55,472 bases of DNA from an uncultured Parabacteroides sp. (GCA_900541965.1 UQLN01000032.1:1-55472); one strand, 5' to 3'. Shown: positions 1 through 8,612, numbered from the stretch's first letter. Made by a program: numbers and translations. The notes: generated by a model from the letters alone, not told the origin.

Positions 1-872
1 TTTGCCGCATCAGCAAGTCCGAGGGCAGCCTCACGAAACATCTTCACTTGCCCGTCACGGTCGGTACCAGCAGTGGAATTATCCACACTTACTATTTCCT
101 CATGTACCCGTAATTCAGGTAACTCATATCCTGTATCAGGATAGCCGAGATCAGACGGCTTGGTTAGGAACAAAGACCATGTGGATACCCACAGCCAGAA
201 CTCCTTTTCCTTGTGCGGATATAGTGTCAAGTTATTCGCTTTCGTGCTGTCACGTTGAAAGAATCGCGTAAGAGCCTGACCTGTGTCCATCACACCAAGA
301 TAACCGGCATAGTGTATTAGTTCCTTATATCTGTTGGGTGACGGTGTAGCGGTAGCGACAAACCGATAAGGGACATCCGCAAACAAGGGAAGGAACTCCT
401 GATAGGTCTTAGTCCCAAATCCACGAAGTACGCTTGCTTCATCCAGCGAAGTTGCAGTAAAGTAAGATGGATCTATCCTTACACCTTTTTCACCGTCACG
501 AACACGCTCATAATTCGTAACCAGGATATCAGTCGGACATATCATCACATCGGCCATCGTTCGCACATAGGTTACTTTCATGTGCAAGTGTTGTTCCGCT
601 TGTGTCAGAAATTCAACAACAACACGTTTAGGACAGACTATTAGTCCTTTTCCACCTTTGTGCCGAAGTATCACTCGAAGTATTTCAAGTTGCGTGACTG
701 TTTTCTGCATACCGAAGCTAGAGAATATAGCCCGACAACCACCGGCAACCGCCCAACGAACGGTGTCTTTTACATGAGGGTATAATGTCGATGTAATCTC
801 TTCCGGATTAATATCAAATCCTGTTTGATGACTGATAGCCATTTTATTTCTTAGAAATTCTATATATTCCAT
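1..872 (-). CDS. Phage-type SNF2-like helicase, 3'-truncated by the window edge
   Basis: An open reading frame on the minus strand runs off the left end of the window, so only about the first 290 residues are visible. I chose the start at 872 (MEYIEFLRNKMAISHQTGFD) rather than the internal Met because this N-terminus resembles helicases of Bacteroidales prophages. The residues FSSFGMQKTVTQLE sit where a Walker A-like P-loop (normally G-x-G-K-T) belongs, but the usual glycine-lysine is changed to GMQKT. TSLDEASVL matches a DExx-type motif II and FVATATPSPN a motif III (S/T-A-T). The family acts in phage DNA replication or recombination and is often near a methyltransferase. Its start overlaps the end of the upstream frame by 13 nt, which suggests translational coupling. 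It belongs to the same element as the sliding clamp and integrase. Helicase-like: fairly sure; exact role: unknown. Confidence 0.7.
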   Translation of the reverse strand, partial: MEYIEFLRNKMAISHQTGFDINPEEITSTLYPHVKDTVRWAVAGGCRAIFSSFGMQKTVTQLEILRVILRHKGGKGLIVCPKRVVVEFLTQAEQHLHMKVTYVRTMADVMICPTDILVTNYERVRDGEKGVRIDPSYFTATSLDEASVLRGFGTKTYQEFLPLFADVPYRFVATATPSPNRYKELIHYAGYLGVMDTGQALTRFFQRDSTKANNLTLYPHKEKEFWLWVSTWSLFLTKPSDLGYPDTGYELPELRVHEEIVSVDNSTAGTDRDGQVKMFREAALGLADAA

Positions 873-1037
873 TCTACTAAATCTTTTATGCAATCATTTT
901 CTGACGAATCAGGTTCATATTCTTCTTTACCAGTTTTACTATCTTATCATGATACTCGCTTACACCATTGCAAACAGGGGGTCCTCCACTACCCTCTCCT
1001 GCAAATATTTCTGGATTGTATCTTTGAAATCTTTCAT
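860..1037 (-). pseudogene. Short disrupted frame between clamp and helicase (PcfK-like start?)
   Basis: A frame starting at 1037 (MKDFKDTIQKYLQERVVED) lies 3 nt after the clamp stop and ends at 960 after only 25 codons. Its sequence, with F-K-x-T-I-x-x-Y-L-x-x-R-x-x-x-D-x-L-F-A, resembles the N-terminus of PcfK-like proteins of Bacteroidales mobile elements. Protein-like sequence continues in the other two frames: one ends at 886 and one (DCIKDLVEWNI) ends at 860, overlapping the helicase start. This suggests a small gene with two frameshifts, either real decay or sequence errors. It could also be chance reading through 180 nt; the family match is from memory and weak. Confidence 0.3.
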
Positions 1038-1040
1038 AAC

Positions 1041-2153
1041 TTACTGAATTGTCATGGGCATTAATAAATAGGTAAGCTCTTCACCCTCGGTTTGCTTTTC
1101 AGGAGCAATAAGGATAGCGGTACTAGGAGTACCAAAAGAAAGTATAGAACGACCGTCATCGATACAAGAAAGCATATCTTGTATAAAAGTTGCTTTCACA
1201 CCTATGATAAACTCTTTTTCTCCAAATTCTACAGGAATGGTTTCTTCTGCAGAAGTAGAATAATCCAAGTCTTGAGCAGATATAACAAGTTCATCATAAC
1301 GCGCTGTCAATTTTATGAGGCATGATACTTTACTCGAAAAAACAGAGGTACGTTTTAGGGCTCCTAAAAGCAGTTTAGTATCTGATTTTAGTTCTATATT
1401 GTTAGATTTGGGAACAACAGCCCGCCAATTGGGATAACGACCTTCCACATTACGGAATGAGATTTCATACGCTTCAAATAGAATTTCTGACCAATCATTT
1501 CCTACTTTTATAATCAACTCACCATCCGATAACGGTATCAGCCCCTTTAGTACAGAAGCCATCTGCCGACTTATAATCACCGAGCAATTACCTGTACACT
1601 TTTTGTTTAATTTTTTCAGTAGGCCAAGACTGTGCCCATTAGATGCTACAAAAATTATACAACCAGGATTTGCCTCTATGAAAACAGATGTCATAACCGG
1701 ACGTAATTCGTCCGTTGCGGTAAAATTGATTACTTTGGAAATTCCGTTATTGAGTTCTTCTGCCGTAGTCCGGATTTCGTCGAGGACCTCTGGCTTTCTC
1801 TTTTGCGGGAAGGGTTTCGAATCATATCCGGTAACTTCAAATTTTCCTCCATGATATTTGATAAGAATAGATTTATTTTCCGGATTAATGTAAATATCAA
1901 GAGGCTGTTCCGGTAATGTTTTCAACCCTTCGAGAATTGATGCTGGGACACAGATTGAAACTGGTCCGTCTGCCATACATTCCAAACTAGTCATGATTCT
2001 GCCTTCGTCATTAGCTGCCGTAATAAACAACCGTCCATCTTTTATATCGAACAGGTAGTTGCACATTATCGGAGTCGTGGACTTCGAAGGTATTATTCGA
2101 GAAAGTTGTTGCAATTTTGCAAGCAACGCATTTTTTGAAATAGATATTGTCAT
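1041..2153 (-). CDS. DNA polymerase III beta subunit-like sliding clamp (phage-encoded type)
   Basis: The 370-residue product has the length and three-domain layout of the bacterial beta clamp. It opens MTISISKNALLAKLQQLSRI, followed by P-x-x-S-T-T-P-I-M-C-N-Y-L-F, which matches the start of DnaN (hydrophobic helix, then a TLPIL-like strand). The end, EELTYLLMPMTIQ, resembles the conserved clamp C-terminus (YLVMPMRL). A longer frame begins at 2177, but I prefer the Met at 2153 because homology begins there. The clamp ring tethers the polymerase to DNA. The host normally has one dnaN near the origin, so a divergent copy beside an integrase and a phage-type helicase is best read as an accessory clamp encoded by the element. 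The residues that bind partner peptides were not checked. Confidence 0.82.
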   Translation of the reverse strand: MTISISKNALLAKLQQLSRIIPSKSTTPIMCNYLFDIKDGRLFITAANDEGRIMTSLECMADGPVSICVPASILEGLKTLPEQPLDIYINPENKSILIKYHGGKFEVTGYDSKPFPQKRKPEVLDEIRTTAEELNNGISKVINFTATDELRPVMTSVFIEANPGCIIFVASNGHSLGLLKKLNKKCTGNCSVIISRQMASVLKGLIPLSDGELIIKVGNDWSEILFEAYEISFRNVEGRYPNWRAVVPKSNNIELKSDTKLLLGALKRTSVFSSKVSCLIKLTARYDELVISAQDLDYSTSAEETIPVEFGEKEFIIGVKATFIQDMLSCIDDGRSILSFGTPSTAILIAPEKQTEGEELTYLLMPMTIQ

Positions 2154-2328
2154 AGTGCCTAATTTTATGCAGGGCACCAGGTAAGTCGCTATTTATTGGA
2201 TGTTTACGGGAAAGAAAGAAACGAAGTATATAAACACAAAAATCCGGATCTTAAACTTTCGTCTAAAACCCAGATCACTTTTCTTGCTGCAAATATAGAA
2301 AAACTTTTTTATATTCACATACGTCTCA

Positions 2329-3582
2329 CTATTTTTTTTGAGAATTATTTTTCAAGAGATCTAATACTGCGCGATTTGATTTATCAAAGATAGAATAATC
2401 AACATCTATATAAATATCCGCCATCTTGTAATCATTATTTACATGTCCAAGGCAAAAGTCAATATCTGCTTTCGGTATGTTTGCTTTATTTCTTGCTATA
2501 CTAGCCCAACTGTGCCGAGCCCAATTGGTTGTTACTTTATATCCCAGATGTAATTCCTCTGATATTTCCTTCAGCCCTATATTTACGGCACGCATGAAGT
2601 TATTTAAATTACTGTATTGCCTACGAAAATAAGAAAAGAAAGCAATATCACTATAGCGCTGTATTAATACTTGCAGTTCAGGCTCTACCCGTATTGACAA
2701 GGGAAAACGATATATATTTTCCTCTGTACTAGTTTTGCTACGCTCATATTCAACTCTCCCCCGAGTAAGAGACTTAAGTTTATATAAATCATTGATATTA
2801 ATACCCATAAGATAAAACATACACATAAATACATCACGTGCCATGTTTGCCCGAACAGTTGAAAAATTCCCATCACGTATCCTTATAATATCTTCTATGG
2901 AAAGGCTTTTTCTTGCCCTACGATATTTCGGTATTTTGACCTTTGCGAAGGGATCATTAGGTATTCGGATAATATCATAATCCAAATTATTGTATTTCAA
3001 TTTAGCTTTATTAAACAATGAACGGATAGCACGCAAATAATTACTAATAGCTCCGGGCTCTAATGGTTTTCCATTTTTTCCTCTAATTGAAAGTTGTTCC
3101 TTATACTCATTAATCCGGTGCGCTGTAATATCTCGTATATCTATTTTCTCTCGTCCATAAAACCAGACAAGTGTCTTTATAGCATTATGATACCATTCCT
3201 TTGTTTTTTCCTTTTCAGTCTTTTCTATTACCTGAAAGGAAAAGGATACAAAGTCAATAAACTCATATTCCGGTTCCATCGCAGCAATAATTTGTTCTTT
3301 TACCTCAATACAACTCATTCTTAATATTCGCTCTGAGCCAAGTTTGATACAGACTCCCCGGTATTTTTGAATAATATTGCCAAGTTCATAATTCAAAATA
3401 TCAGCATCATGTAAGGTAGACGCAACTTCCCCATTAGTTCCCATGTCTTTAGGACAAACATAAAATGGGGTTGATATATATTGAGTTGACTTATTATGAT
3501 AGATACGGATTTTTATATTTGCTGTCCCGTCTCGCTTAATTTGTTTTTTTGTACCCAGAACAACAGGTTTGAATGTTGCCAT
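2329..3582 (-). CDS. Tyrosine-type site-specific integrase of the element
   Basis: The 417-residue protein has the Bacteroidales integrase layout: an N-terminal arm-binding domain (about 1-90), a SAM-like core-binding domain (about 105-200) and a C-terminal catalytic domain (about 215-405). Catalytic features visible are the beta-hairpin lysine region (ERSKTSTEE), ARHSWAS (second Arg, about 355), FCLGHVN (His, about 379) and IYIDVDY with the likely nucleophile Tyr near 390. The first catalytic Arg normally follows a G-x-R pattern; here the segment reads MGININDLYKL with Asn in that place. A subgroup of Bacteroidetes integrases shares this MGIN pattern, so the protein may still be active. It sits 198 bp from the 3' end of tRNA-Pro, the usual place for an integrase at its attachment site. 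Confidence 0.88.
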   Translation of the reverse strand: MATFKPVVLGTKKQIKRDGTANIKIRIYHNKSTQYISTPFYVCPKDMGTNGEVASTLHDADILNYELGNIIQKYRGVCIKLGSERILRMSCIEVKEQIIAAMEPEYEFIDFVSFSFQVIEKTEKEKTKEWYHNAIKTLVWFYGREKIDIRDITAHRINEYKEQLSIRGKNGKPLEPGAISNYLRAIRSLFNKAKLKYNNLDYDIIRIPNDPFAKVKIPKYRRARKSLSIEDIIRIRDGNFSTVRANMARDVFMCMFYLMGININDLYKLKSLTRGRVEYERSKTSTEENIYRFPLSIRVEPELQVLIQRYSDIAFFSYFRRQYSNLNNFMRAVNIGLKEISEELHLGYKVTTNWARHSWASIARNKANIPKADIDFCLGHVNNDYKMADIYIDVDYSIFDKSNRAVLDLLKNNSQKK

Positions 3583-3781
3583 GATAATGTTTTTGCTTTA
3601 TTATTGTTAAACAAAAACACATGTCAAAATCACTTATAGAATATTTATAGAAAAAACGCCCAAAATTAGGTCTAAAATCAGATAGAAATAGACGTTTTTA
3701 CACAAAAAAAGTGACTTATGCAGCATGTACACCAAATCACTTTTCTTTTAACTACCTAATTATTAGGGCTTTGTTTTGTGT
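3583..3781. other. Junction between integrase and tRNA-Pro; probable att region
   Basis: This stretch holds no gene. It joins the integrase start to the 3' end of tRNA-Pro, so one attachment site of the element probably overlaps the tRNA end near 3781. The second copy of the core would lie left of the window and cannot be seen. At 3675-3706 the GTCTA...TAGAC arms form a small inverted repeat that could be an integrase arm site or operator. Confidence 0.45.
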
Positions 3782-3855
3782 CGGGGTACCAGGATTCGAA
3801 CCTGGGACCCCCTGCTCCCAAAGCAGGTGCGCTAACCGGACTGCGCTACACCCCG
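3781..3855 (-). tRNA. tRNA-Pro (anticodon TGG)
   Basis: Read on the minus strand the 75 nt fold as a cloverleaf. The acceptor arms CGGGGTG and TACCCCG pair, with discriminator A. The T arm contains GGTTCGAATCC, and the anticodon stem CCTGC/GCAGG frames the loop TTTGGGA with anticodon TGG. CCA is not encoded. Its 3' end faces the integrase, which is consistent with use as an integration target. Confidence 0.97.
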
Positions 3856-4002
3856 TTTTTGCAACCCTCATTATTTCTGATTGCGGTGCAAAGGTACGCT
3901 TTTATTTTTAATCTCCAAATATTTCCTCGCTTTTTTCTCAATTTATTTTTTTCATCGATTCAAAATCATCATCATTTCTCACTCTCGACCTTTATATTAA
4001 AC

Positions 4003-4089
4003 ACATATGTAACCCTAGAACATTCATAGTTATGCTTTTCCCAATTCATAATTATGCTTTTCTTAAATCATAATTATGAATTGGGAAAA
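4003..4089. repeat. Array D: palindromes at 22-bp spacing (CATAATTATG type)
   Basis: Three 10-bp palindrome-like cores, CATAGTTATG (4025), CATAATTATG (4047) and CATAATTATG (4069), are spaced exactly 22 bp. A weaker CATATG core lies at 4004. The last two units also form a perfect 21-bp inverted repeat (4036-4056 against 4069-4089; arm ending CATAATTATG, loop 12 nt). The array is 176 bp upstream of galM in a 409-bp gap that otherwise holds no gene. It shares period and core style with arrays at 14608, 37029 and 48731. It could be an operator array for the galactose operon or a genome-wide element. Confidence 0.75.
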
Positions 4090-4264
4090 ACATCAGTACA
4101 AAATACCTTCTTATACATCCTTATCACATCCGATTTTTCACACTCACAAATTCTTTCTTTTTTTAAAACAAAAAACAACTTTATGCTATAAAACATCCCT
4201 AAAGTAGCCCATGAATACAAAGAAGAGAGTAATTTTACACACAATTTTTGAAACTATAATTTAC

Positions 4265-5344
4265 ATGAAGAACAAAGTGACGCTGTCTGGTTTACAAATA
4301 GATGCTTTTAACAAGCAGATAGACAGCAAAATGACAATGTTATGTACCCTGACAAACAAGAAGGGTGCAGAACTTACCATTACCAACTACGGTGCAAAAA
4401 TTGTATCGCTTATGGTACCGGATCGGTCCGGAAAGTTAACCGACGTAGTAACCGGACATAATTCAATTGAAGAATATTTAGTTTCCGAAGAACCATATTT
4501 CGGAGCCATTTGTGGCCGTTATGGAAATCGTATCGCTAAAGGAAAATTTGTTTTAGATGGTACGGTTTATGATAAACTCGCCATTAATAACGGTCCGAAC
4601 AGCCTTCATGGAGGATTAAAAGGATTCAATGCCGTTGTTTGGGACTTAAAACAAATAGACGGACAGACAGTTGAATTAAAATATACCTCCGCCGATGGAG
4701 AAGAGGGTTTTCCCGGACAGTTAGAAACCACCGTCACTTATCACTTTTCAGACGATAATGAGGTGGTTATTATGTATAATGCAGTTACCGACAAACCGAC
4801 TGTATTAAACCTGACGAACCACTCCTACTTCAACTTATCCGGCGCTGGCGACCCTTCGATCGGAGATCATTTGCTAACAATCAACGCCGACTATTATCTA
4901 CCTACAGATGAGACCGCAATACCTTATGGTCCTAAAGAAAAGGTAGAAGGAACGCCAATGGACTTCCGTACTCCATATGAAGTAGGAGCACGTATCGACG
5001 AAGATTTCGAAGCATTGAATTTCGGAAAAGGATATGACCACACATACATATTAAATAAAAAAGAAGAAAACGAATTGTCATTCTGTGCCCGTTGCGTATC
5101 TCCTAAAACAGGAATTGTGATGGATGTTTATACCACACAGCCAGGTGTCCAATTATACACCGGTAATTGGATGACTGGTAACTTCGAAGGGAAAAACGGA
5201 CAACGCTATCCTGCACGCGCCGCTCTTTGCCTGGAAACACAACACTATCCGGATAGTCCGAACAAACCTGAATATCCGACTACCGTATTGCGTCCGGGTG
5301 AAGTATTCCAAAGTAAAACAATCTATAAATTTGCCACGGAATAA
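4265..5344 (+). CDS. galM: Aldose 1-epimerase (galactose mutarotase)
   Basis: GalM interconverts the alpha and beta anomers of galactose (and glucose), supplying alpha-D-galactose to galactokinase. The 359-residue protein shows the family signature NLTNHSYFNLSG with the catalytic His and ALCLETQHYPDSPN with the catalytic Glu. It also has the early NYGAKIVSLMVPDR and GAICGRYGNRI motifs. An upstream in-frame Met at 4211 exists, but homology starts at MKNKVTLSGLQ, so I use 4265. No secretion signal is visible at this start, so it is probably cytoplasmic. It is first in a same-strand set with the sugar permease (46 bp gap) and galK. A weak -7-like box (TAATTTTA, 4230) lies about 28 bp upstream. 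Confidence 0.95.
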   Translation: MKNKVTLSGLQIDAFNKQIDSKMTMLCTLTNKKGAELTITNYGAKIVSLMVPDRSGKLTDVVTGHNSIEEYLVSEEPYFGAICGRYGNRIAKGKFVLDGTVYDKLAINNGPNSLHGGLKGFNAVVWDLKQIDGQTVELKYTSADGEEGFPGQLETTVTYHFSDDNEVVIMYNAVTDKPTVLNLTNHSYFNLSGAGDPSIGDHLLTINADYYLPTDETAIPYGPKEKVEGTPMDFRTPYEVGARIDEDFEALNFGKGYDHTYILNKKEENELSFCARCVSPKTGIVMDVYTTQPGVQLYTGNWMTGNFEGKNGQRYPARAALCLETQHYPDSPNKPEYPTTVLRPGEVFQSKTIYKFATE

Positions 5345-5390
5345 GCTGAAAATATAATTAAATATTAATAATCTAAAACACACTAAGCAG

Positions 5391-6671
5391 ATGAATTCTA
5401 CCAGTCAAAAGAATTACACATTACCAATCATTATGATGGTTGCCCTGTTCTTCATGATTTCGTTCGTAACAGGTCTACAAAATCCATTTGGTATCATTGT
5501 AAAAAACCAGTTTGCTGCAACTAACCTTATGTCTCAATTAGGTAACGCGGCTAACTTTATCGCTTATGCCTTCATGGGTATACCCGCAGGTATGTTATTG
5601 CAGAAAATCGGGTATAAAAAAACAGCTCTTTTAGCAATCACAGTCGGATTTGTCGGAGTAGGTATCTCCTATTTATCCGGTCTGGCAGGTAGCTACGCCG
5701 TATATCTGACAGGCGCATTCGTATCCGGTTTCTCTATGTGTATGTTGAATACAGTAGTAAACCCGATGTTGAACACTTTAGGTGGTGGTGGTAACAAAGG
5801 TAACCAGTTAATCCAGGTTGCCGGCTCCGTTAACTCAATCGGTGCTACTATTGTTCCGGTATTGGTGGGTTATCTGATGGGGGATGCTGCCAGAGCAACA
5901 ATCAGTGATGCAAGCCCGGCTTTATTCCTTGCTATGGGTATTTTCGCTGTCGTATTCGTTGTCTTATTCCTGATGGATATTCCTGAACCGCACATGGAAA
6001 AACAGAAACATGCACAAACTGCAGGTCCTGACAAACACAGTGCTTTCTCTTTCCGTCACTTCATTCTGGGCACAATCGCCATCTTTATTTATGTAGGTGT
6101 TGAAGTAGGTATTCCTAACTTCATGAACTTGTTTGCAACCAGTCCCGAACTGAATATCGATACAACAACAGCAGGTAGCCTTGTCGGTACGTATTGGTTC
6201 CTGATGATGATCGGACGTTTGTGCGGAGCTTCTCTGGGCGCTAAATTCTCCAGTAAATCCATGTTGACACTGGCTTCTTGCGTAGGCTTATTCTTTATTG
6301 CTATCGCAATCTTTGCTCCTATCGAAACGAAAGTCAGTATGCCTGTATTCTTGTCTTCTTTATCATTTGGTATGGTTGAAGTACCTATCGGAATCATGTT
6401 CCTGGCACTTTGCGGTCTTTGTACTTCTATCATGTGGGGTGGTATTTTCAACCTGGCTGTTGAAGGTCTGGGTAAATACACAGAAGCAGCTTCAGGTTTC
6501 TTCATGGTAATGGTTTGCGGTGGTGGTATCCTGCCGTTGGTTCAGGGTGTTGTTGCCGATGTTGCAGGCTTCCAGTATAGCTACTTTGTTATCCTGTTCG
6601 GTCTGGCATACTTATTGTATTATGCTTTAGTAGGAAGCAAGAACGTAAACAAGGATATTCCTGTAGAATAA
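5391..6671 (+). CDS. gluP: Glucose/galactose MFS permease (GluP/FucP family)
   Basis: This 426-residue protein has the hydrophobic profile of a 12-helix major facilitator, with a charged central loop (EPHMEKQKHAQTAGPDKHS, about 200-220). The N-terminal pattern FFMISFVTGLQNPFGIIVKNQF and FVSGFSMCMLNTVVNPMLNTLG are typical of the FucP/GluP proton-sugar symporter family. It imports hexose across the inner membrane. Lying between galM and galK (31 bp before galK), it most likely carries galactose, perhaps with glucose. Family members from Brucella and Bacteroides are known as glucose/galactose transporters. Start: the only Met near the junction, directly followed by the first helix. I see no oddities. 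Confidence 0.92.
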   Translation: MNSTSQKNYTLPIIMMVALFFMISFVTGLQNPFGIIVKNQFAATNLMSQLGNAANFIAYAFMGIPAGMLLQKIGYKKTALLAITVGFVGVGISYLSGLAGSYAVYLTGAFVSGFSMCMLNTVVNPMLNTLGGGGNKGNQLIQVAGSVNSIGATIVPVLVGYLMGDAARATISDASPALFLAMGIFAVVFVVLFLMDIPEPHMEKQKHAQTAGPDKHSAFSFRHFILGTIAIFIYVGVEVGIPNFMNLFATSPELNIDTTTAGSLVGTYWFLMMIGRLCGASLGAKFSSKSMLTLASCVGLFFIAIAIFAPIETKVSMPVFLSSLSFGMVEVPIGIMFLALCGLCTSIMWGGIFNLAVEGLGKYTEAASGFFMVMVCGGGILPLVQGVVADVAGFQYSYFVILFGLAYLLYYALVGSKNVNKDIPVE

Positions 6672-6702
6672 ATTAGATAAAGAACTTTATATCAGAATTA
6701 TC

Positions 6703-7848
6703 ATGAGACAGAAAATCAGAAATAAATTCCAAGAGTTATTTAATGTAGAAGGCAGTGTATATGCATCTCCCGGACGTATCAACCTGATTGGCGAACATAC
6801 CGACTATAACGGAGGTTTCGTTTTCCCGGGTGCTATTGATAAAGGTATGATTGCAGAAATCAAACCGAACGGTACGGGTAAAGTACGCGCATTCTCCATA
6901 GACTTGAATGATTACGCTGAATTCGGTCTGACAGAAAATGATGCACCGGAAGCAAGCTGGGCAAGATATATTTTCGGTGTATGCCGTGAAATCATCAAAC
7001 GCGGAGGAAAAATCCAAGGGTTTGATACGGTTTTTGCCGGAGATGTTCCTCTGGGTGCCGGTATGTCTTCTTCAGCCGCATTGGAAAGCACTTACGCTTT
7101 TGCATTGAATGATTTGTTTTCTTTAAATATCGACAAATTCGAATTAGCTAAAATAGGACAATCAACTGAACACAACTACTGTGGCGTAAACTGCGGTATC
7201 ATGGACCAGTTCGCTTCTGTTTTCGGTAAAGCAGGCAGCTTAATCCGTTTGGACTGCCGTTCTTTGGAATACAAATATTTCCCATTCAACCCGGTTGGTT
7301 ATAAGTTAGTGCTGTTGGATTCTGTAGTAAAACACGAATTGGCATCCTCCGCTTATAATAAACGCCGTCAGTCTTGTGAAAACGTAGTTGCCGCTATCCG
7401 TCGCAATCATCCGGAAGTTGAATTCTTGCGTGATGCAACCATGGAGATGTTGAATGAAGTGAAAGCTGATGTCAGCGCAGAAGATTATATGCGTGCCGAA
7501 TACGTAATCGAAGAAATTCAGCGTGTACTCGATGTTTGTGAGGCATTGGAAAAAGGCGATTATGAAACTGTTGGCCAAAAGATGTATGAAACACATCATG
7601 GCATGAGCAAACTGTATGAAGTAAGCTGTGAAGAACTGGATTTCCTGAACGACATAGCCAAAGAATGCGGAGTAACAGGCTCACGTGTTATGGGTGGTGG
7701 CTTCGGCGGTTGTACGATCAACCTGGTTAAGGAAGACAAATATGATGCATTTGTGAAAAAGGCATTTGAATCATATACTGCTAAATTTGGTCACGAACCG
7801 AAACTGTACGATGTAGTAATCAGCGACGGTGCACGTAAATTAGCCTAA
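6703..7848 (+). CDS. galK: Galactokinase
   Basis: GalK phosphorylates alpha-D-galactose with ATP to galactose-1-phosphate, the entry step of the Leloir pathway. The 381 residues contain all three GHMP-kinase signatures. These are GRINLIGEHTDYNGGFVFPG (sugar binding, about residue 24), DVPLGAGMSSSAALE (ATP loop, about 111) and GSRVMGGGFGGCTINLV (about 326). The length is normal for the family. galT and galE are not in this window. It is third in the galM-permease-galK set and is followed after 32 bp by the Nudix regulator, so all four may be cotranscribed. Confidence 0.97.
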   Translation: MRQKIRNKFQELFNVEGSVYASPGRINLIGEHTDYNGGFVFPGAIDKGMIAEIKPNGTGKVRAFSIDLNDYAEFGLTENDAPEASWARYIFGVCREIIKRGGKIQGFDTVFAGDVPLGAGMSSSAALESTYAFALNDLFSLNIDKFELAKIGQSTEHNYCGVNCGIMDQFASVFGKAGSLIRLDCRSLEYKYFPFNPVGYKLVLLDSVVKHELASSAYNKRRQSCENVVAAIRRNHPEVEFLRDATMEMLNEVKADVSAEDYMRAEYVIEEIQRVLDVCEALEKGDYETVGQKMYETHHGMSKLYEVSCEELDFLNDIAKECGVTGSRVMGGGFGGCTINLVKEDKYDAFVKKAFESYTAKFGHEPKLYDVVISDGARKLA

Positions 7849-7880
7849 TAATAAATTCATCTAATAATCCATTAAAAATT

Positions 7881-8573
7881 ATGACTACCGCCTTTTATCA
7901 AGAGGAAGATAAATTTTATGTTGCTGTAGACTGTATCATATTAGGTTTCAACCAAGGTGAACTTAATATACTACTTTACAAACGCAATATGGAACCCCTG
8001 AAAGGAGAATGGTCATTAATGGGAGGCTTTGTCAAAACCGGAGAAAGTGTGGACGATGCAGCTTTGCGTGTACTCACAGAATGCTCCGGTATTGACCACC
8101 TTTATATGGAGCAGGTAGGAGCTTATGGGGAAGTTGCCCGTGATCTTGGAGAACGAGTTATCTCCGTAGCCTATTATTCATTGGTAAACATGAACGATTT
8201 CAATGAGGATATACTTAAAGAACACAATGCCATTTGGGTAAAATTAAGCGATCTTCCTACATTGATATTCGATCATAAGCAGATGATAGACGATACATTG
8301 ACGCGTTTGCGCGGAAAAGCCATGTCGTGCCCGGTAGGGTTCAATCTGCTTCCGGAGAAGTTTACCCTCCCCCAACTTCAGAGTTTGTATGAAGCAATTT
8401 ATCAGACTCCGCTGGATAAAAGGAATTTCCGGAAGAAACTAAATTCCATGGATATTCTTGAAAGATTAGATGAAAAAGACAAAAAGAGTTCAAAAAGAGG
8501 CGCTTTTTATTATACTTTTCATAAAGAAAAATATGACAGCCTGTTAGAACGAGGATTTTACTTCTCATTATAA
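7881..8573 (+). CDS. Nudix-domain winged-helix sugar regulator (NrtR/AraR type)
   Basis: The 230-residue protein has a Nudix fold (about 10-145) followed by a basic winged-helix region ending KEKYDSLLERGF. This is the architecture of NrtR-family regulators and of the AraR arabinose regulator described in Bacteroides. The Nudix box starts normally (GFVKTGE) but continues RVLTECSGI instead of R-E-x-x-E-E-x-G. Two metal-binding glutamates are therefore replaced, which argues for ligand sensing rather than hydrolysis. It lies between galK and transketolase, so it probably controls the galactose and/or pentose genes. Which sugar it senses cannot be read from the sequence. A strong terminator follows at once. 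Confidence 0.85.
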   Translation: MTTAFYQEEDKFYVAVDCIILGFNQGELNILLYKRNMEPLKGEWSLMGGFVKTGESVDDAALRVLTECSGIDHLYMEQVGAYGEVARDLGERVISVAYYSLVNMNDFNEDILKEHNAIWVKLSDLPTLIFDHKQMIDDTLTRLRGKAMSCPVGFNLLPEKFTLPQLQSLYEAIYQTPLDKRNFRKKLNSMDILERLDEKDKKSSKRGAFYYTFHKEKYDSLLERGFYFSL

Positions 8574-8574
8574 G

Positions 8575-8612
8575 AATAAAGCCGGAACATAAGTTTCGGC
8601 TTTATTTTTTTC
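8575..8612 (+). terminator. Intrinsic terminator after the Nudix regulator
   Basis: A 14-bp stem (AATAAAGCCGGAAC with GTTTCGGCTTTATT, one G-U pair) with a 4-nt loop is followed by a T run. It closes the galM-to-regulator unit, so transketolase has its own promoter. Confidence 0.9.

Noticed and set aside
3711..3911. Open frame across tRNA-Pro
   Set aside because: It is the reverse strand of the tRNA gene; the cloverleaf explains the sequence.
4036..4089. 21-bp inverted repeat as a transcription terminator
   Set aside because: No gene reads into it and it has no T run after the stem; it is part of array D.
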